NCBI GenBank assembly: GCA_000469685.2
Contig: LS997567.1
Span: 10,141,690-10,205,689 of the forward strand
Direction of reading: 5' to 3'
DNA length: 64,000 bases
Origin: Haemonchus contortus
Taxonomy: Eukaryota > Nematoda > Chromadorea > Rhabditida > Trichostrongylidae
Of the stretch, positions 22,079 through 33,845 are shown piece after piece; the stretch's first letter is position 1, and every line of letters begins with the position of its first letter. The notes beneath the pieces were generated by a model. That model had not been told where the DNA came from. It did no database searches and was given only the letters and a program-made list of their open reading frames with translations. The position numbers were made by a program, and so were the translations under genes.

Positions 22079-23241
22079 AGAAAAGAGGAGAAGAAGTTAA
22101 CAGGTTGATTAAGTTTGCCTTCAGCGATGATTTTATCAAAACAGTTCCTAGTGAAGTCTAGTGAAGTTGGATTCTCCATAAAATGTATACTCGCACATTT
22201 ACATTTTCACGCCAAGGAAGTCAATACAGCTGAGCGCAACTTCCATTATATAGTTGGTAACTTTCAAAGTAGAATATTCAATGAACTTCTGCTCGTTGGA
22301 ATCTTGAACTCTGGATATGTCAAAGGAATTATACTTCATAGCGATAAAAATTCGCCCGGTGTACAAACCTATAAGAATAATTCATAGATACGGTGAAACA
22401 GGAGCTAGTAAAATTCATAATCATAATAGAGTGCTGAAAAACCTAACCAATGAAGAACTGAAAAAATTATTAGCCCTAAATGTGCGCGTAAAAATGATGA
22501 GTTTAAACGGTATATAGATAACAGCCACGGGCACATTGTTACAGGTGATTGGATATGATCGAAGAAGAAAATATCAAACAACTACTGTGTTACGGAGCTA
22601 AATATAGATTGGATACAGGGATTACTAGGAGGAAAGTAAAAGAAGTGTATCTATAGTTAGTCGATAACATTGTTGCATCTTACAAACACAAATATAAACT
22701 AAACTAATGATAAAATATTATCAATTAAAAACATTTCTCGCACTTTACACAGTGAAGTTAAACCTTCACTTACTTACGATAAGATTCGCAACAGAGATTA
22801 GAACATACCACTAGCTTCCATTAGAGAATATTAAAAAAGATGCTTTTTGCCCACTGGATAAAGCTAGTAATAATTATGGTGTTATTTGTGGAAAAATTCT
22901 ACCTACTAAACTTGATGCATGAAATGGGAATAAGATATGACTATCCTAACGGCTGTTACATTTATGGTAGTACTAATAACACACCATACCAATAACACAT
23001 AATTCGAAATATCTCGTCTATGGAACAAACACTGAATTATTTTAAGTCATCAACTGTTTTGCCGTAGCAATTACATTAAATGTGATCAAGAAGTTGGTTT
23101 ACCTTTCATATACGCCCTTCTTAAATTACACAAATCCAGTTGAATTCAGATTTATTACAGGACCTTACAATCTTATTAGGTTAATGCATAATTATTGCGG
23201 ATTTTTCCAGCAAGTTTTACATGTGGAAACGATAGAAATAT

Positions 23242-23640
23242 TTAACAATGACATGTTCGAATAATTGCTTTGAAACATATACACCACCTAGGGCAGACAC
23301 TACTTTTGCTAGGCAATCGGATTTCAAAGGCGAAGAAATTGCGATTCTTGGAGAAGATCCACGCCTTGACGTCGACCATCAAGTCATCCATTTCGTCAAA
23401 AGTTCTGTGAAATAGCCAATTTTTCAACGACCACTTGACGTAATAAACCATAGGAGTTTGTGTTGGTGCATAGGGCAACCGTAGAAGCAGATTCCATTCT
23501 TTATTCTGCTTTCACTGACTGTTCCATCGCCGAGAAGTCCGTTGAGATCACTTTAAGGCTGTGCCACCCTCCAACCTTTCTAGAAGTAATGGGGCATAAT
23601 GTGGCGTATATGAAGAGGACTTTCTGGCCATGTTTCCGTT
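23242..23640 (-). pseudogene. mariner transposase C-terminal fragment
   Basis: On the minus strand, 23478-23242 encodes YAPTQTPMVYYVKWSLKNWL, FDEMDDLMVDVKAWIF and FFAFEIRLPSK. These match the last catalytic-domain segment of mariner transposases: the DLAP.DYH-F-L..WL region, then the aspartate-rich helix and the final RW..... segment. Sequence from 23640 to 23478 adds a decayed HYAPLLLERLEGG-like stretch upstream. Only the C-terminal third is left, lying inside PLE-B. No terminal repeats of the mariner remain that I can identify. Confidence 0.6.
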
Positions 23641-24781
23641 GAGGGAATTAAGAAGATTATTTCCATCTAATCCCCAATCCAATATTCAAATTGTATAGAG
23701 AGAAAAAAGTCCGCAATAATTATGCCTTATGCGAAATAATTATGCATTATGCGAAAAATCCGCAATAGTTATGCATCACCCTATTGGCATTAAAACAATA
23801 GCATTAGAGCTTAGGACTACACCGACTTATATTAGAGCACACTTTACCAGATATTGTCGTGAGGTACAGGACTGCCGTAAGACCATGCAACCATATCTGT
23901 CTATCTGTAGTATAAACATTAGTGAAGAACTTAGTTACATTCGCCATGAAAATTGGAAAACTCATACTGCAGATTTCACTGATATGTTTACTAATCTAGT
24001 GCATGGTCTTATTATTAAGAACATTACGAATATATCAAACATCTGCTCTAAAAATGCAGGTAAAGTTCTGATCACTACCAATGGATGTCGGGTTTCCTAT
24101 ATAGATGGTAAATTTTATAAAGAAAATTCTGATATCGCAGTATACATGACATCTTTTTCCTGATTGCATATTTGTTGAATTTGTGCTTTCAGGAACTGCA
24201 TTTTTACAGGTTCGAGGAGTTCCTCGAGAGAGTAATGCCAGCCCTTTTTAGCTGACCTAACATTTTCTAGCATGGAATTTAATTTTGCCATTACAAATAA
24301 GTATTATATGTAGTAGTAAGGTGTTTATCCCGTTCAGACATATGAATGACTTGTTGGTTATACATAATTCAAGTGATCAAGCTACAGAAAATTGTTTGCA
24401 TCGAACCTATCAAGGAGCCATAAGTTCAAAAAGACGCATTTATCAGAATACAAAAGCAACTTCTTAGACTTGTCAGTTGACATTCAAGGTGATAGTATTA
24501 TAGCTACGCTCTTTAATGATACAGATGATCCCAATTCTGGAGTTATAAGGTTCTCACGCCATTACAAAGACATATCCCTTTCCAATAAGGTCTCGGTCAT
24601 ATACACAGAGTCAATACGTATAGCTAACACTTGTACTAAGTTTGAAAGTCTCATTACTAAGCTCAATAGAATGAAAAGAGCCCTACTGAATAATGGGTAC
24701 TCTGAAGGATTTATTATGGCTTACATTATTGAAAGTATTTGCCATAACAAATATATAAGCGATAAATACAGTATTAGTGAT

Positions 24782-25053
24782 AAAGTTAAAAAAAGCTGGG
24801 ATGCGCCCCCGCACTCGACTTCCATTCTGAATCGTAGTGGCGTAATGAGTGCGTATGTGGCCTATACAATGACTTGCGGTGGCCAGCCGATGTACAAGTC
24901 AGTGCTTTTATCCTCCCAGACGAGTCTGGTATCAATTCACCGATCCCGGAGGGATGGAAGGCTTGGTTGGCCTAGGCGGGCATCGATCCGGGATTCGAAC
25001 CCCTGACCGTGCGCGTGATATAGTGCGCCACTTGCCACTACACCACCTCCGCC
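24782..25053 (-). mobile_element. tRNA-derived SINE with 13-bp target duplication
   Basis: On the minus strand the head carries an A-box-like TGGTGTAGTGGCAAGTGG and a perfect B box GGTTCGAATCC (about 25040 and 24995). A ~190-base body and a short T run at the 3' end follow. CAGTATTAGTGAT lies on both sides (24769-24781 and 25054-25066). The body also occurs at ~45330-45450. The tRNA-like head does not make a full gene: acceptor-stem pairing is not evident and body sequence follows directly. Confidence 0.85.
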
Positions 25054-25250
25054 CAGTATTAGTGATGAACTCGTAAAAATAAGGGAATTCGTTGTAGGTA
25101 TTTTTGCATAGTAATATATTTCCCCATACTATTTGGATTGATTATGATTATTACACTTCGTTTTTCATTGATATTACCAGATTACGGGCATACTGTATTG
25201 AATTTCAGTTTCTCCATCCCACGCTATTATCCTTTGTGTCGCTTCAGGAA

Positions 25251-25555
25251 CCTCCTACGAACCTTGAAAACTTCGTCGGCAAAAACCCAGAAATTGGCAT
25301 CTGAATCATTGTGTGGTTCCTGTTGTTTGAAAACTGTGGCTGGGAAGGGATTGTAGAGCACGTTTCTTTCTCACTTGTTCTGCAACCAAGGAGCCGTTGT
25401 CACACCTAGCACTATTACCTATTGAAATCTTCGAATCTTTGAAGATGTTCACAATCCATTACCAGTAACATTGGTTCTAGTAAGTTTCTCTAAATGATAT
25501 TGGAGGTGATTCTATAAAGTGTTTAGAATAAACGATCGCAAAAACATTTTCAGTG
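25251..25555. other. No recognisable gene
   Basis: Sequence beyond the PLE-B block. Nothing in it resembles a coding domain or a repeat seen elsewhere in the window. Confidence 0.35.
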
Positions 25556-25640
25556 GTGGATTGGTGCAGCGGTAGGGATGGCTTTCCGTGTGTGAGAGAT
25601 CATTGTTCGGGTTTTCGAGAGGCGGAATTTTGGCATCTCA
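25556..25640 (+). repeat. Degenerate tRNA-like SINE head
   Basis: An A-box-like TGGTGCAGCGGTAGGG is followed about 35 bases later by GTTCGGGTTTTCGA, a decayed B box. The arrangement resembles the head of the SINE at 24.8-25.05 kb, but the body does not match clearly. A decayed tRNA gene is the alternative. Confidence 0.4.
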
Positions 25641-25934
25641 CAGGACTTTTTCCATGAGGCCTAGAGATCCTTTTCATGTTTATTTTGTTGCGTTCTACGT
25701 CCTATTCATGCCCAAAGTGATCCTTCTTCAACTGGATCATAGATGAGCCCTCCAATACGCTCGTTAATACGTTATATTCGGAGCAGGATAACTTTTATCC
25801 ATTCAATAACATATGTGACAGTATAACACGATGTAAAAAGCACGCAAATTATCATCCGGGGACAATGAATGAAAAAAACCTGTATCACCCCGCGCTTCAC
25901 TCACTACACCAAAAAGGTAACAGAATTGTGCCAA

Positions 25935-28628
25935 GACTCCAATATCTTCTGATTGTGAAGGCTAACCCAATGCCACTTGCAATCGTTTGCATGCAAAAGT
26001 CGGGAGGGCATAGTAAATTTTTCGATTCCAATAATAATGAAAGGCTAATAGACGATACAGAAAAGCAGAATTAGCTAAAGACAAATCCGGAAAGTATAGA
26101 GAAGACAGTCTTCAGAAAAAGGTCTGTTAAAACAGCCTGCTTGCGCGTTGACCGCAATCTTGATTAACCCGTCAAAAGGATGGCAACGGAGCAGGAATTA
26201 CCGATGGTATCGTTGGTGATTACTGTCGAGCAGGATCTTTATTGCTATTCCTGTCGTATACAGAAATGCCACTTCATTTCCGATCTCAGTGGACAAAGGG
26301 TCAAAAAATTTACGTTCACTCACAAGGGGACACACATTCCTTCATCGTTCCCTCTGACTAAAGTTTGCCACTACGAAACCATCCCTTGAGAAATAAAGCG
26401 ATCTTGCTCTCGCTATAGACACTGAACGCGCAATCTCTAACAAAAAATACTTGCTACAAAAAGAGCAAAATGATGTGTGTCGAGGAGGTCACTGGCAAGG
26501 ATAAGACCACCGTAGTTTTGGCGGTGACGGCGTGAAAATTAACAAGGACCTGTACTCGAAGGGCACAATTAATACGTAACAACGTACGTAATAGTGATGG
26601 ACCTAGTGAAGCACTGATCAGACTCCGCTTACTGATACAGCCTGTAGTCCTTCCGGCAGGATGGCGCTCCAGCTTACAGAGCAAAGTGTCCAGGAGCGGT
26701 GCCTACGCCAGCTGGCCGACTTCATTAACACAGACGAACAGCTATCCTGTTTTGCAAGTCTTAACTCACTTGACTCCTCCTCATGGTCGCTGACTAAAAG
26801 GAACTGTTGGGTTGGCAGTTTGGAGTCATGAAAGCAATAGTCAAGAGGAGCCGGGGAAAAATGAAGGAGGCATGCAAAGAGTTTGAGAGAAAACTGGTGG
26901 CCTCTTTCCGTGCTAATGGGTAGTTTCCGAAAAGTTATTGCTGCCTATTATTGTAAATCATTCAAACAGATGTGTACTTAGATTTTATTGTTATTCTCAA
27001 CATAGAGGTTTTCACTTCATTTGAATGAATAGGTGCCCATAACTTTGCATCACCTTGTATATTAGGAAAACTTGCATCATTCGCTAACATTCGAATGGAA
27101 CTGAGAGCGAAAACGGCCAAGAAGAATGGGAGGCTACGATGAATGTTGGTGGTTAAGGAAAGGTTTGACGAAATCCAAAATAAACGGACATTCGCAAGAT
27201 ATGGGAGAGCTCCCGGACACGCGTTCAGTGAAGATCGAGGGATTAGCGGGAGCGGCCAACACAATTTGACAGAAAAAGGATCAGCAACAGTAATATATGA
27301 AGCATAAGACTTGTGTTGGTTGTTCGAAAATTCACAACCGATTTCGGATGCACAGTGTTCATAAACTTTTCTATGAAGAATCTTCAAAAAAAAAAAACTG
27401 ACAACTTACATATTTTCTGAAGGGAAAACATTTCTCCACACTCCATTGTGAGGTATGTTCAGATTTCTTGAAAGGCACAGTTCACAAAAATCTTGAGTAG
27501 CCCAGATTATGGCGAAAAATGGAAGATAAGATGAAAAATAGTGCGATGAAGGCGACGGAACTGCGCGGATCGGTGTTTTCGAAGTGAAAAAGGCTTCCAA
27601 AAATCGTTGAAAAGGGGCTGGACGAGAATGAGACCAGAAGAATGAAGAAGAGTGGGGCGTTTGGACGAGCTACACACTGTGCATAATTGCGTATGTGCGG
27701 GTCCTTTTGCAAATAATTGACTACGGTAAGCAGATCTTCATTCATTTATAAGCATAAGTAAACACAAAAACCGTAGTAACAGCAAAAATAGTTCACCTTT
27801 TGCAGCCTCTTGAGGTAAAAATCAAGAAAGGGATCGCGGCTGCAAAAAGAATAACAGAGGAAAAAGAATGGGAGAAAAACATCGCCCCATCAGTCGGCAA
27901 TCAGCTGATTGTGTGTGGGTCCTAGAACGAATAGTTGCAATCCGTATCGCCTCGACACTCTTCTGACGTGACATCGATCGAGAGGCGGGAAGGCCGCGCG
28001 AGCAGGGAACAGGGCATCTACTCCCCAACCGCCAAGTTTTTGGGCGCGAGAGGGTCCATTCTATCACCCTTGGGGACCACTGAGTATTCCTCGGGTAAGA
28101 ACTCAGTAACCATTTTTGTCGTAAACCGTGCCCTTAAAATCTGCTTCTGTACGACCAGTTTGAGAAACTTGCACTATTGAGAGGGTTTTCGACTCCTAAT
28201 ACTTTTTTCTCCATCGCAAAACGAGAGTGCAGCTCAAAAGGCGGAAAAGATGAGGGATATCGGAGACAAGGTCCTATCAAAACACACAGCGCGTGAGTGT
28301 TTGCAAATCAGAAGGAGTGAAGTCACTCTTGAAGGTGGGCAATGGCAGGGGGGAACAACCTATTCATAACGACAAACCGAAATGTTAGTCGAAACCACGG
28401 GTGCTACTACTACTACACTCATGAAATAACCAAAGGCTCAATGTGTCCAAATCCGATTACCCAAGCACTTGGTGACTGAGTAGCCGCCTCTATGTTAGGG
28501 CATCTCACAAACCCAGCGAGCGCAGCCTGTTGGAACGAAGTTCGATGAGTGATTCTTTACACAATCGTGAAGAAAATCTAAACTTTTTGATGTGGCGGAT
28601 ATGAGAAATGGATTGTCAACGTAGAACG
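25935..28628 (+). repeat. Left arm of a large inverted repeat
   Basis: Matches 39408-41970 in inverted orientation over its whole length. Many single-base differences are scattered, and an extra ~150-base segment near 26125-26275 is absent from the other arm. Open frames within it (26454-26684, 26962-27387, 27482-27745) recur in the right arm on the opposite strand, because the arms are copies; none has a recognisable domain. The arm contains one copy of transposon X (27474-28133). Confidence 0.92.
27474..28133 (-). mobile_element. Transposon X copy 1 (~660 bp, TIR element)
   Basis: Ends read GGGCACGGTTTACGACAAAAA (from the right) and GGCACAGTTCACAAAAATC (from the left), matching the ends of the copy at 62402-63082 that interrupts a PLE. 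It lies within the left arm and is the inverted twin of 39905-40564. No transposase is encoded. Confidence 0.7.
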
Positions 28629-28633
28629 GTTGG

Positions 28634-29153
28634 TGTAGCAAATGCTACCGTAATCAGTATCAAAGAAGTCGTCGATTGCTGTGAGTCACCGACCGACTTA
28701 TCGCCGTTCGGATCTTCATAAATGCGCGTTTGCCGTAGGTTTAGCTTGAAAGAAGGGGACTTCTCAAAATATTAGGGTCTTATATTGTAGAACGTTAGCG
28801 AGAATGTAAGCATTCTTTCAAAACATAGGTTCTCTGTTTACCGTAATAACCGCATTTTTCAGATTATGTTGTCCTACGCGAGCTCAGACGGCCGCATAAA
28901 AGAAAGCGACTTCAGCAAAGCTCCAGCTTCTGTGCTATCGTTTCGTCTTGTTCACCATTGTCAGCAACCATCGACTTCGACCGGACAATATCGAGGACAA
29001 TATTCTCGCGTCAGGGCATCTAACCAGCTGATCAATATTAGTGAATTCGTCAGAAATAAAAATCTGAACAACCGCCTTTGCCCAAGTTTTCTCGTGTAAC
29101 CGCGTGGCAACTCAGTGAGAGTTTATTGGCGAGCGACCTTTAAGATCACTATA
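28634..29153 (+). repeat. BEL/Pao 5' LTR (520 bp)
   Basis: Direct repeat of 38694-39217, starting TGTAGCAAATGCTACC and ending CACTATA. A 77-codon frame (28866-29099) lies inside, preceded by a TTTTTCAG acceptor-like site at 28855-28862. The equivalent frame in the 3' LTR (38926-39165) stays open across a 6-base indel. Confidence 0.95.
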
Positions 29154-29155
29154 AT

Positions 29156-29167
29156 TGGTGCATCGGC
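29156..29167 (+). promoter_or_regulatory. Primer binding site, tRNA-Gly type
   Basis: TGGTGCATCGGC starts two bases after the 5' LTR and is complementary to the 3' end of eukaryotic tRNA-Gly (GCCGATGCACCA), so minus-strand DNA synthesis would be primed there. Confidence 0.8.
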
Positions 29168-29419
29168 GACTTCACGGACTCAGGTCGGTTGAATTTAAAC
29201 TTTGCTTTACCGGAAAATCATATAGCGGTCACTTTGGAATATCTTCTCGACCGCTTATTTCTCCTTTTATACTCTTTACTTACTTTCTTCATACTCATTG
29301 ATTTTATCCACTTTTCTATACCTCCTCAACAATATGCCATACAATATTGCGACACTCTGTCAACCATTAATTTTGGTACACTTTGTTGTTCTTGACGCAA
29401 TATCTCCGGTTCAGTAATT
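29168..29419 (+). other. BEL/Pao untranslated leader
   Basis: About 250 AT-rich bases between the primer site and the first gag codon. No feature beyond that is evident. RNA packaging signals would be expected here but cannot be identified by eye. Confidence 0.5.
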
Positions 29420-30720
29420 ATGGCTAGTCTCTTCACTACCAAAAAACGTCTCTTGACTCTCTACGTCAATGAACTCGAGCATATTCTCAACAATCTCAAA
29501 GGAGATAGACTCGAGGACACTCCTCTGAATCCGGATTTGCCTCAAGATACACAATCCGAAAATATCCATGGGTTAGAGGAAGGTATTAGCGTTCTCGAAT
29601 CCTCTATGGGGAAGGTAGAAAAGGCCCTTCACGAATTAGCCTCTATGGGTGACAACCCCGAGCTTACCGGTAAAGAGAAAGAAATTGAGGAGTATTCGCT
29701 TAACGGTGAGACCATCCTCATGGCTGCGTTTGATTACCTACTGATGTTACAAGCCCGACTGCGTGCTCTAAAATCCTTGGTACCTTCTCTTACATCAACC
29801 TCAAGGGAATCCAGCACACACGCACCAATTGGACAGGCCAGAATCAAGACCCTGGAGCTACCTCCAATCCCAATACCCACTTTTGCAGGGAATATTTGGG
29901 AATGGGATAGTTTCTGGGGTATCTTCAACACCAACATACATTCTCAGGACGTAACGGAAATGGCCAAGTTCGATTATCTCCTCAGTTCCCTGAGAGGTGA
30001 AGCCAGAGACTCAATAAAAAAGTTCCAGGTTACAGCGGACAATTACAGAAAAGCAATACAATTTTTACACAATAAATATGGCAATAGGGAAGCCTTGGTG
30101 AACACACTGGTGGAGAAATTAGACACTTGCTCTCTACACGGCCAATCCATAAGAGACCAACGCCGTCTTCTGGAAGAACTGCAGGTGATCATCTCCCAAC
30201 TAGAGGAAAAGGGGGAGGAAGTTAACAATTCATGGCTCATCAAGAAGGTTCTTTGCAAATTCCCTGACACGCTCAAACGTAAGGTGATAACCAAGAAACA
30301 GGGTATCGCTTCAACAACCCCTTTTACATTGAGCGTACTCTTCCAGCTCATTGATGAGATACTCTCGACGGAAGAACTTCTCCTAACCTTTACAGAAGCG
30401 AAACATAAAGCAGTAGTTAGCGACAATACCACCCCAAGCCAAAGTTGGGAGTCAGACGTCCGACAAAATGCATTTGCATGTTTTGCGAAGGCACGCATCC
30501 TTCCAACGCTTGCAATAAATATTCTACTCCGCAAGAACGGTCCCTCCATCTACGACGAAATAACCTTTGCTTGATATGTGCTTCGGGAACCCATAGTACC
30601 AGCCAATGCAAAGGTCGAAGATGTTTCCGATGTGGTGGGCCGCACCATACCTCTTGCTGCTTCAAAGGTGGTCTCACCCATTCCTCCAAACCAGCCGATA
30701 CTAAAGGGGACTCACACCGT
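29420..30720 (+). pseudogene. BEL/Pao gag (capsid and nucleocapsid), frame-broken
   Basis: The ATG at 29420 opens a frame (to 30574) with a coiled-coil-prone N-terminus (ELEHILNNLKGD, VEKALHELASMG). Next comes a DUF1759-type capsid segment: LELPPIPIPTFAGNIWEWD, FDYLLSSLRGEARDSI and AIQFLHNKYGNREALV. At about 30430-30450 a one-base shift moves the true frame into the one starting near 30445. That frame carries three zinc knuckles: CMFCEGTHPSNAC, CLICASGTHSTSQC and CFRCGGPHHTSCC. Gag forms the particle and packages the RNA. Residues 1-340 of the first frame are otherwise uninterrupted. The remaining ~40 codons of that frame, after the shift, are out-of-frame translation. Confidence 0.88.
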
Positions 30721-31323
30721 TCCGCGACACTAGCCGCCAAAAAAGGTAGGGGGAGAGACAATAACGACAATAAGTCAACTAAGGCAAAATCGCACCCCAT
30801 CATTACAACGGAAAACAATAGCTGCTCGAATCCGTCAGATGACACATTGGGAGAACCAGTAATCCGCCAACACCATACGATCACTGACACTATTCCTCTG
30901 GTGAGACACCCATTTTTACCAATAGGGGAAGTAACAATAATCGATAACACCACCCACGCATTGATCAAGGTAAGCGTCCTATTGGATACCGGGGCAGAAC
31001 TGTCGTTCATGGACAGTTCTTTAGCAGAACGATTGCAGTTGCCAGTCTTGGAGAAGAAAGTGGTGCAACTGATGACCTTTGGCTCCAGTGATGTAAAAAA
31101 GACTTCATGCAACCGAGTGTGCTTGAAAGCTTGGGACGCGGAAGGGAACCCACATGATCTGGATTTATTCACCCACAATATTTTGACAAGACCGCTCGAA
31201 ACACCGAGCCTGCCTGACTTCGACTCCGAATTCATTCGCACTTTAAATTTACCCATCAAGTGGGAGCAAGACCATGGACAAGTCACTCCCTCCATTCTTC
31301 TGGGATGCGATCAGTTGTGGTAA
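30721..31323 (+). pseudogene. BEL/Pao aspartic protease (DUF1758-like)
   Basis: Continues in the knuckle frame. VSVLLDTGAELSFMDSSLAERL (about 30970-31035) holds the DTGA active site of a retropepsin, which cleaves the polyprotein as a dimer. VQLMTFGS and ILLGCDQLW close the domain as usual in BEL elements. The frame stops with TAA at 31321-31323, where related elements read on into the RT; a second TAA follows about 115 bases later in the same frame. Confidence 0.85.
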
Positions 31324-33842
31324 TTCATGAAAGCCAACCAACCCACAATAGCCTTACCCTCAGGCATGCGTATCCTCCCAACTACTCTGGGGTACTTAAT
31401 CTCAGGAAGACCCCAATCTCGAGGGGAAAATGTACTGTAAGTCAAGGCAGTCTCACATCCCACTGCAGAAAATGAAGACCATTGGATAAACCCTTGGACA
31501 ATGGATGTAGTACAACAATATACCATACAGTCAGAAGAAAATGAGGTGACCCAGGAAGAAAAAGATAAATGGGACAACTTCTGGACTTTGGAATCTGCAG
31601 GGACGGAGGAATTCACAGGAACAGAGAAGCAAGCTCGTACCGAGTTGGACGCGAAAGTATGGGAGCGGTTCAATGACACAGTACAGCGCCGACCTGATGG
31701 GTACTACGTGCGCTTACCGCGGATCAAGCAGCACCCGTACTTACCGGACAATAAAGCCCTAGCCTATAGACGACTAGTTAACGTATGGGCATCAATAAGC
31801 AAGGACGACGCGCTCTTAGAGCAATACGACATCTTTCGAGAGCAACTTCGCGACAACATCATTGAACAAGTAGAGGAGTCAACAAATGGTGCTACGGGAG
31901 AACAGATTCATTATATTCCTCACCAGTCCGTGATTACCCCACATAAGGCGACAACCGAATTAGGAATCGTCTTCGACGCTTCAGCACACTATAAAAATTG
32001 TCCCTCTCTTAACGATGTACTGTACAGGGGACCAGTCATACTACCCCTTACCTATGGGATCTTGTTACGGCTCAGAATCGGGAGTATAGCGCTTATTTCG
32101 GACATCGAAAAGGCGTTCCTTCAAGTATGTTTACAAGAACAAGCTGGCTCCGTAACTATAAGACCCCTCCTTCAGTCGAAAACACAATAACATTTCGTTT
32201 CACGAGGGTAACATTCGGATTGAAATCGTCTCCTTTCTTATTAGCGGCCGCTATCTGCTATCACCTCAATACATACCAGACTGAAGATGACTTGATTCGA
32301 GACATCAAAAAGAACATGTACGTAGATAATCTTATACTGACCACGGATACACTGGAAGAGGCAATACACGTGTACCGGAGGACGAAACAGATGTTCCAGG
32401 AAATCAATATGAACCTGCGCGAATTTTCGTCCAATAACCACCTCCTGGTAGACGCAATAACAGGAAAAGATAGAGCCATAGAAACACATCCGAAAGTACT
32501 AGGTCTTCTCTGGGACACCAATAGCGACACCATCTTAGCCTCCTGTCATTTCCCAGGCACCCAAACTAGGACCAAGAGAACTATTACTAGTGCAATAGCA
32601 TCAATATATGACCCTCTTGGTTGGATCCTTCCACTCCTCCACAAGGCTAAAGTATTTCTGAGAGAATTGTGGAAAGACCAATATACTTGGGACCAGAATT
32701 TGCCCACGCACAAAGAAAACGAATGGGACAATATAATAGAAGAGGCAGGGGGGTTTGAAAAACGGATACCACGCTATTGCGCCCCTAAAGAAGCGGAGGT
32801 CATACTAGTCACATTTGCAGATGCTAGCTTAGCTTCTATGACCGCCTGTACTTATCTATGCTACGACGCTACGTCATTTCTCGTCATGGCCAAGTCAAAA
32901 CTTCCATCTCTCCAAGTGAAATACACTATCCCCAAACTAGAACTAAACGCCATGACGCTAGCCATGAGACTTTGCAATAGCGTACTTACTGAACTTAGAG
33001 ACACTCTCAATATTAGGGAAGTCTATGTTTTTTCCGACTCCCAAATTGTTCTGAGTTGGCTCAAGAAAAAACCAGAACACGAAGTAGGACCATTTGTTTA
33101 TAGACGCATAACAGAAATACGCAATATAGCCCACCATATCACGATGCAACGATGTATGGTCAGAATAGGATATATTGCATCGCAAGATAACCCGGCAGAC
33201 TGCGCCACTCGGGGAACAACGAAAGAAGAATTACAAAATCATCCATGGTGGGAAGGTCCTCACTTCCTTCAATACACACCCCTCCACTGGCCATGTCAGA
33301 AGGAAATGTTTCAGTTTCCTCTCGAAGATGCGGGAGCTTGTACCTCAGACCTGCGGGAATCAGATGAGATTCTCACCATTAACACCAGGGAGAATAATGA
33401 CGTAGAGATACTTCATAACAGCCAAGTGCGAACATGGACCCACGCCAAGCGAATTATGGCGTACGCTCTTCGTTTTCTCCGCGCACTTATCAAACGCATC
33501 AATTCAAAAGGCTGTATATGTCTGACTTTACCCTCAATGACCAGTCAATATCTCTCCCACAATACAGGACCCCTAACTGCGCCTGAGGTTCGAGAGTCAG
33601 GGTTAACATTACTACGTCACCACCAAAATGTACATGTTACCCCACAAGTAATCGACTCCTTACAACAACTCAATATCCATCGAGACGAACAGGGTATCTT
33701 CCGTTGTCATGGACGACTTGGCCATGCACAATTGGACAGTGACACCAAAAATCCTGTCCTTGTTATCCAAAAAACCCTCTTGGCTGAGATAATAATAAGA
33801 GATGCGCATCAACAAGGTCATCCGGGGTCAACCATACAATAG
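31324..33842 (+). pseudogene. BEL/Pao reverse transcriptase, RNase H and integrase zinc domain
   Basis: The RT starts in the protease frame (31501-32190: WDNFWTLESAG, PHKATTELGIVFDASA, LISDIEKAFLQV = motif A). A frame change near 32130-32160 leads into 32127-33842. There FTRVTFGLKSSPF (motif B) and KNMYVDNLILTTD (motif C, YVDN as in many BEL elements) follow, then the connection TKRTITSAIASIYDPLGWI. RNase H carries TFADASLAS (32815), KLELNAM and FSDSQIVLSWL (33030), and later DNPADCATRG. The integrase zinc-binding domain begins with RDAHQQGHPG near 33800 and is cut by a stop at 33842. The enzyme copies RNA to DNA in the particle. Catalytic residues are largely preserved, but the frame is not. 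Confidence 0.92.
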
Positions 33843-33845
33843 CCA

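Larger units (their letters stand above)
22100..25250 (+). pseudogene. Penelope-like element copy PLE-B: N-terminus and reverse transcriptase
   Basis: Fragments in several frames follow PLE order. NLTNEELKKLLALNV at ~22440 lies in the N-terminal domain. Next come CPLDKASNNYGVICGK at ~22850, and NPVEFRFITGPYN at ~23120, which is the RT fingers motif. ADFTDMFTNL at ~23970 is motif A, and FRHMNDLLVIHNSSD at ~24310 is motif C, with MND in place of the usual IDD. The post-palm stretch at ~24470-24790 includes SNKVSVIYTESIRIANTC and KRALLNNGYSEGFIMAYI. A mariner fragment (~23242-23640) and a SINE (24782-25053) interrupt it. The remainder (25067-25250) matches block three of PLE-A. Multiple stops show that it is inactive. 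Confidence 0.78.

Noticed and set aside
24980..25053. tRNA gene suggested by perfect B box
   Set aside because: Acceptor-stem pairing is not evident, a SINE body follows directly and a target duplication flanks the whole unit.
26962..27745. Open frames shared by both palindrome arms (26962-27387, 27482-27745 and counterparts at 40293-41073)
   Set aside because: They are kept in both arms because the arms are copies. They run through transposon X, and no domain is recognisable.
30417..31295. 292-codon minus-strand open frame
   Set aside because: It is antisense to the zinc-knuckle/protease part of BEL pol, where the sense frame matches known domains.
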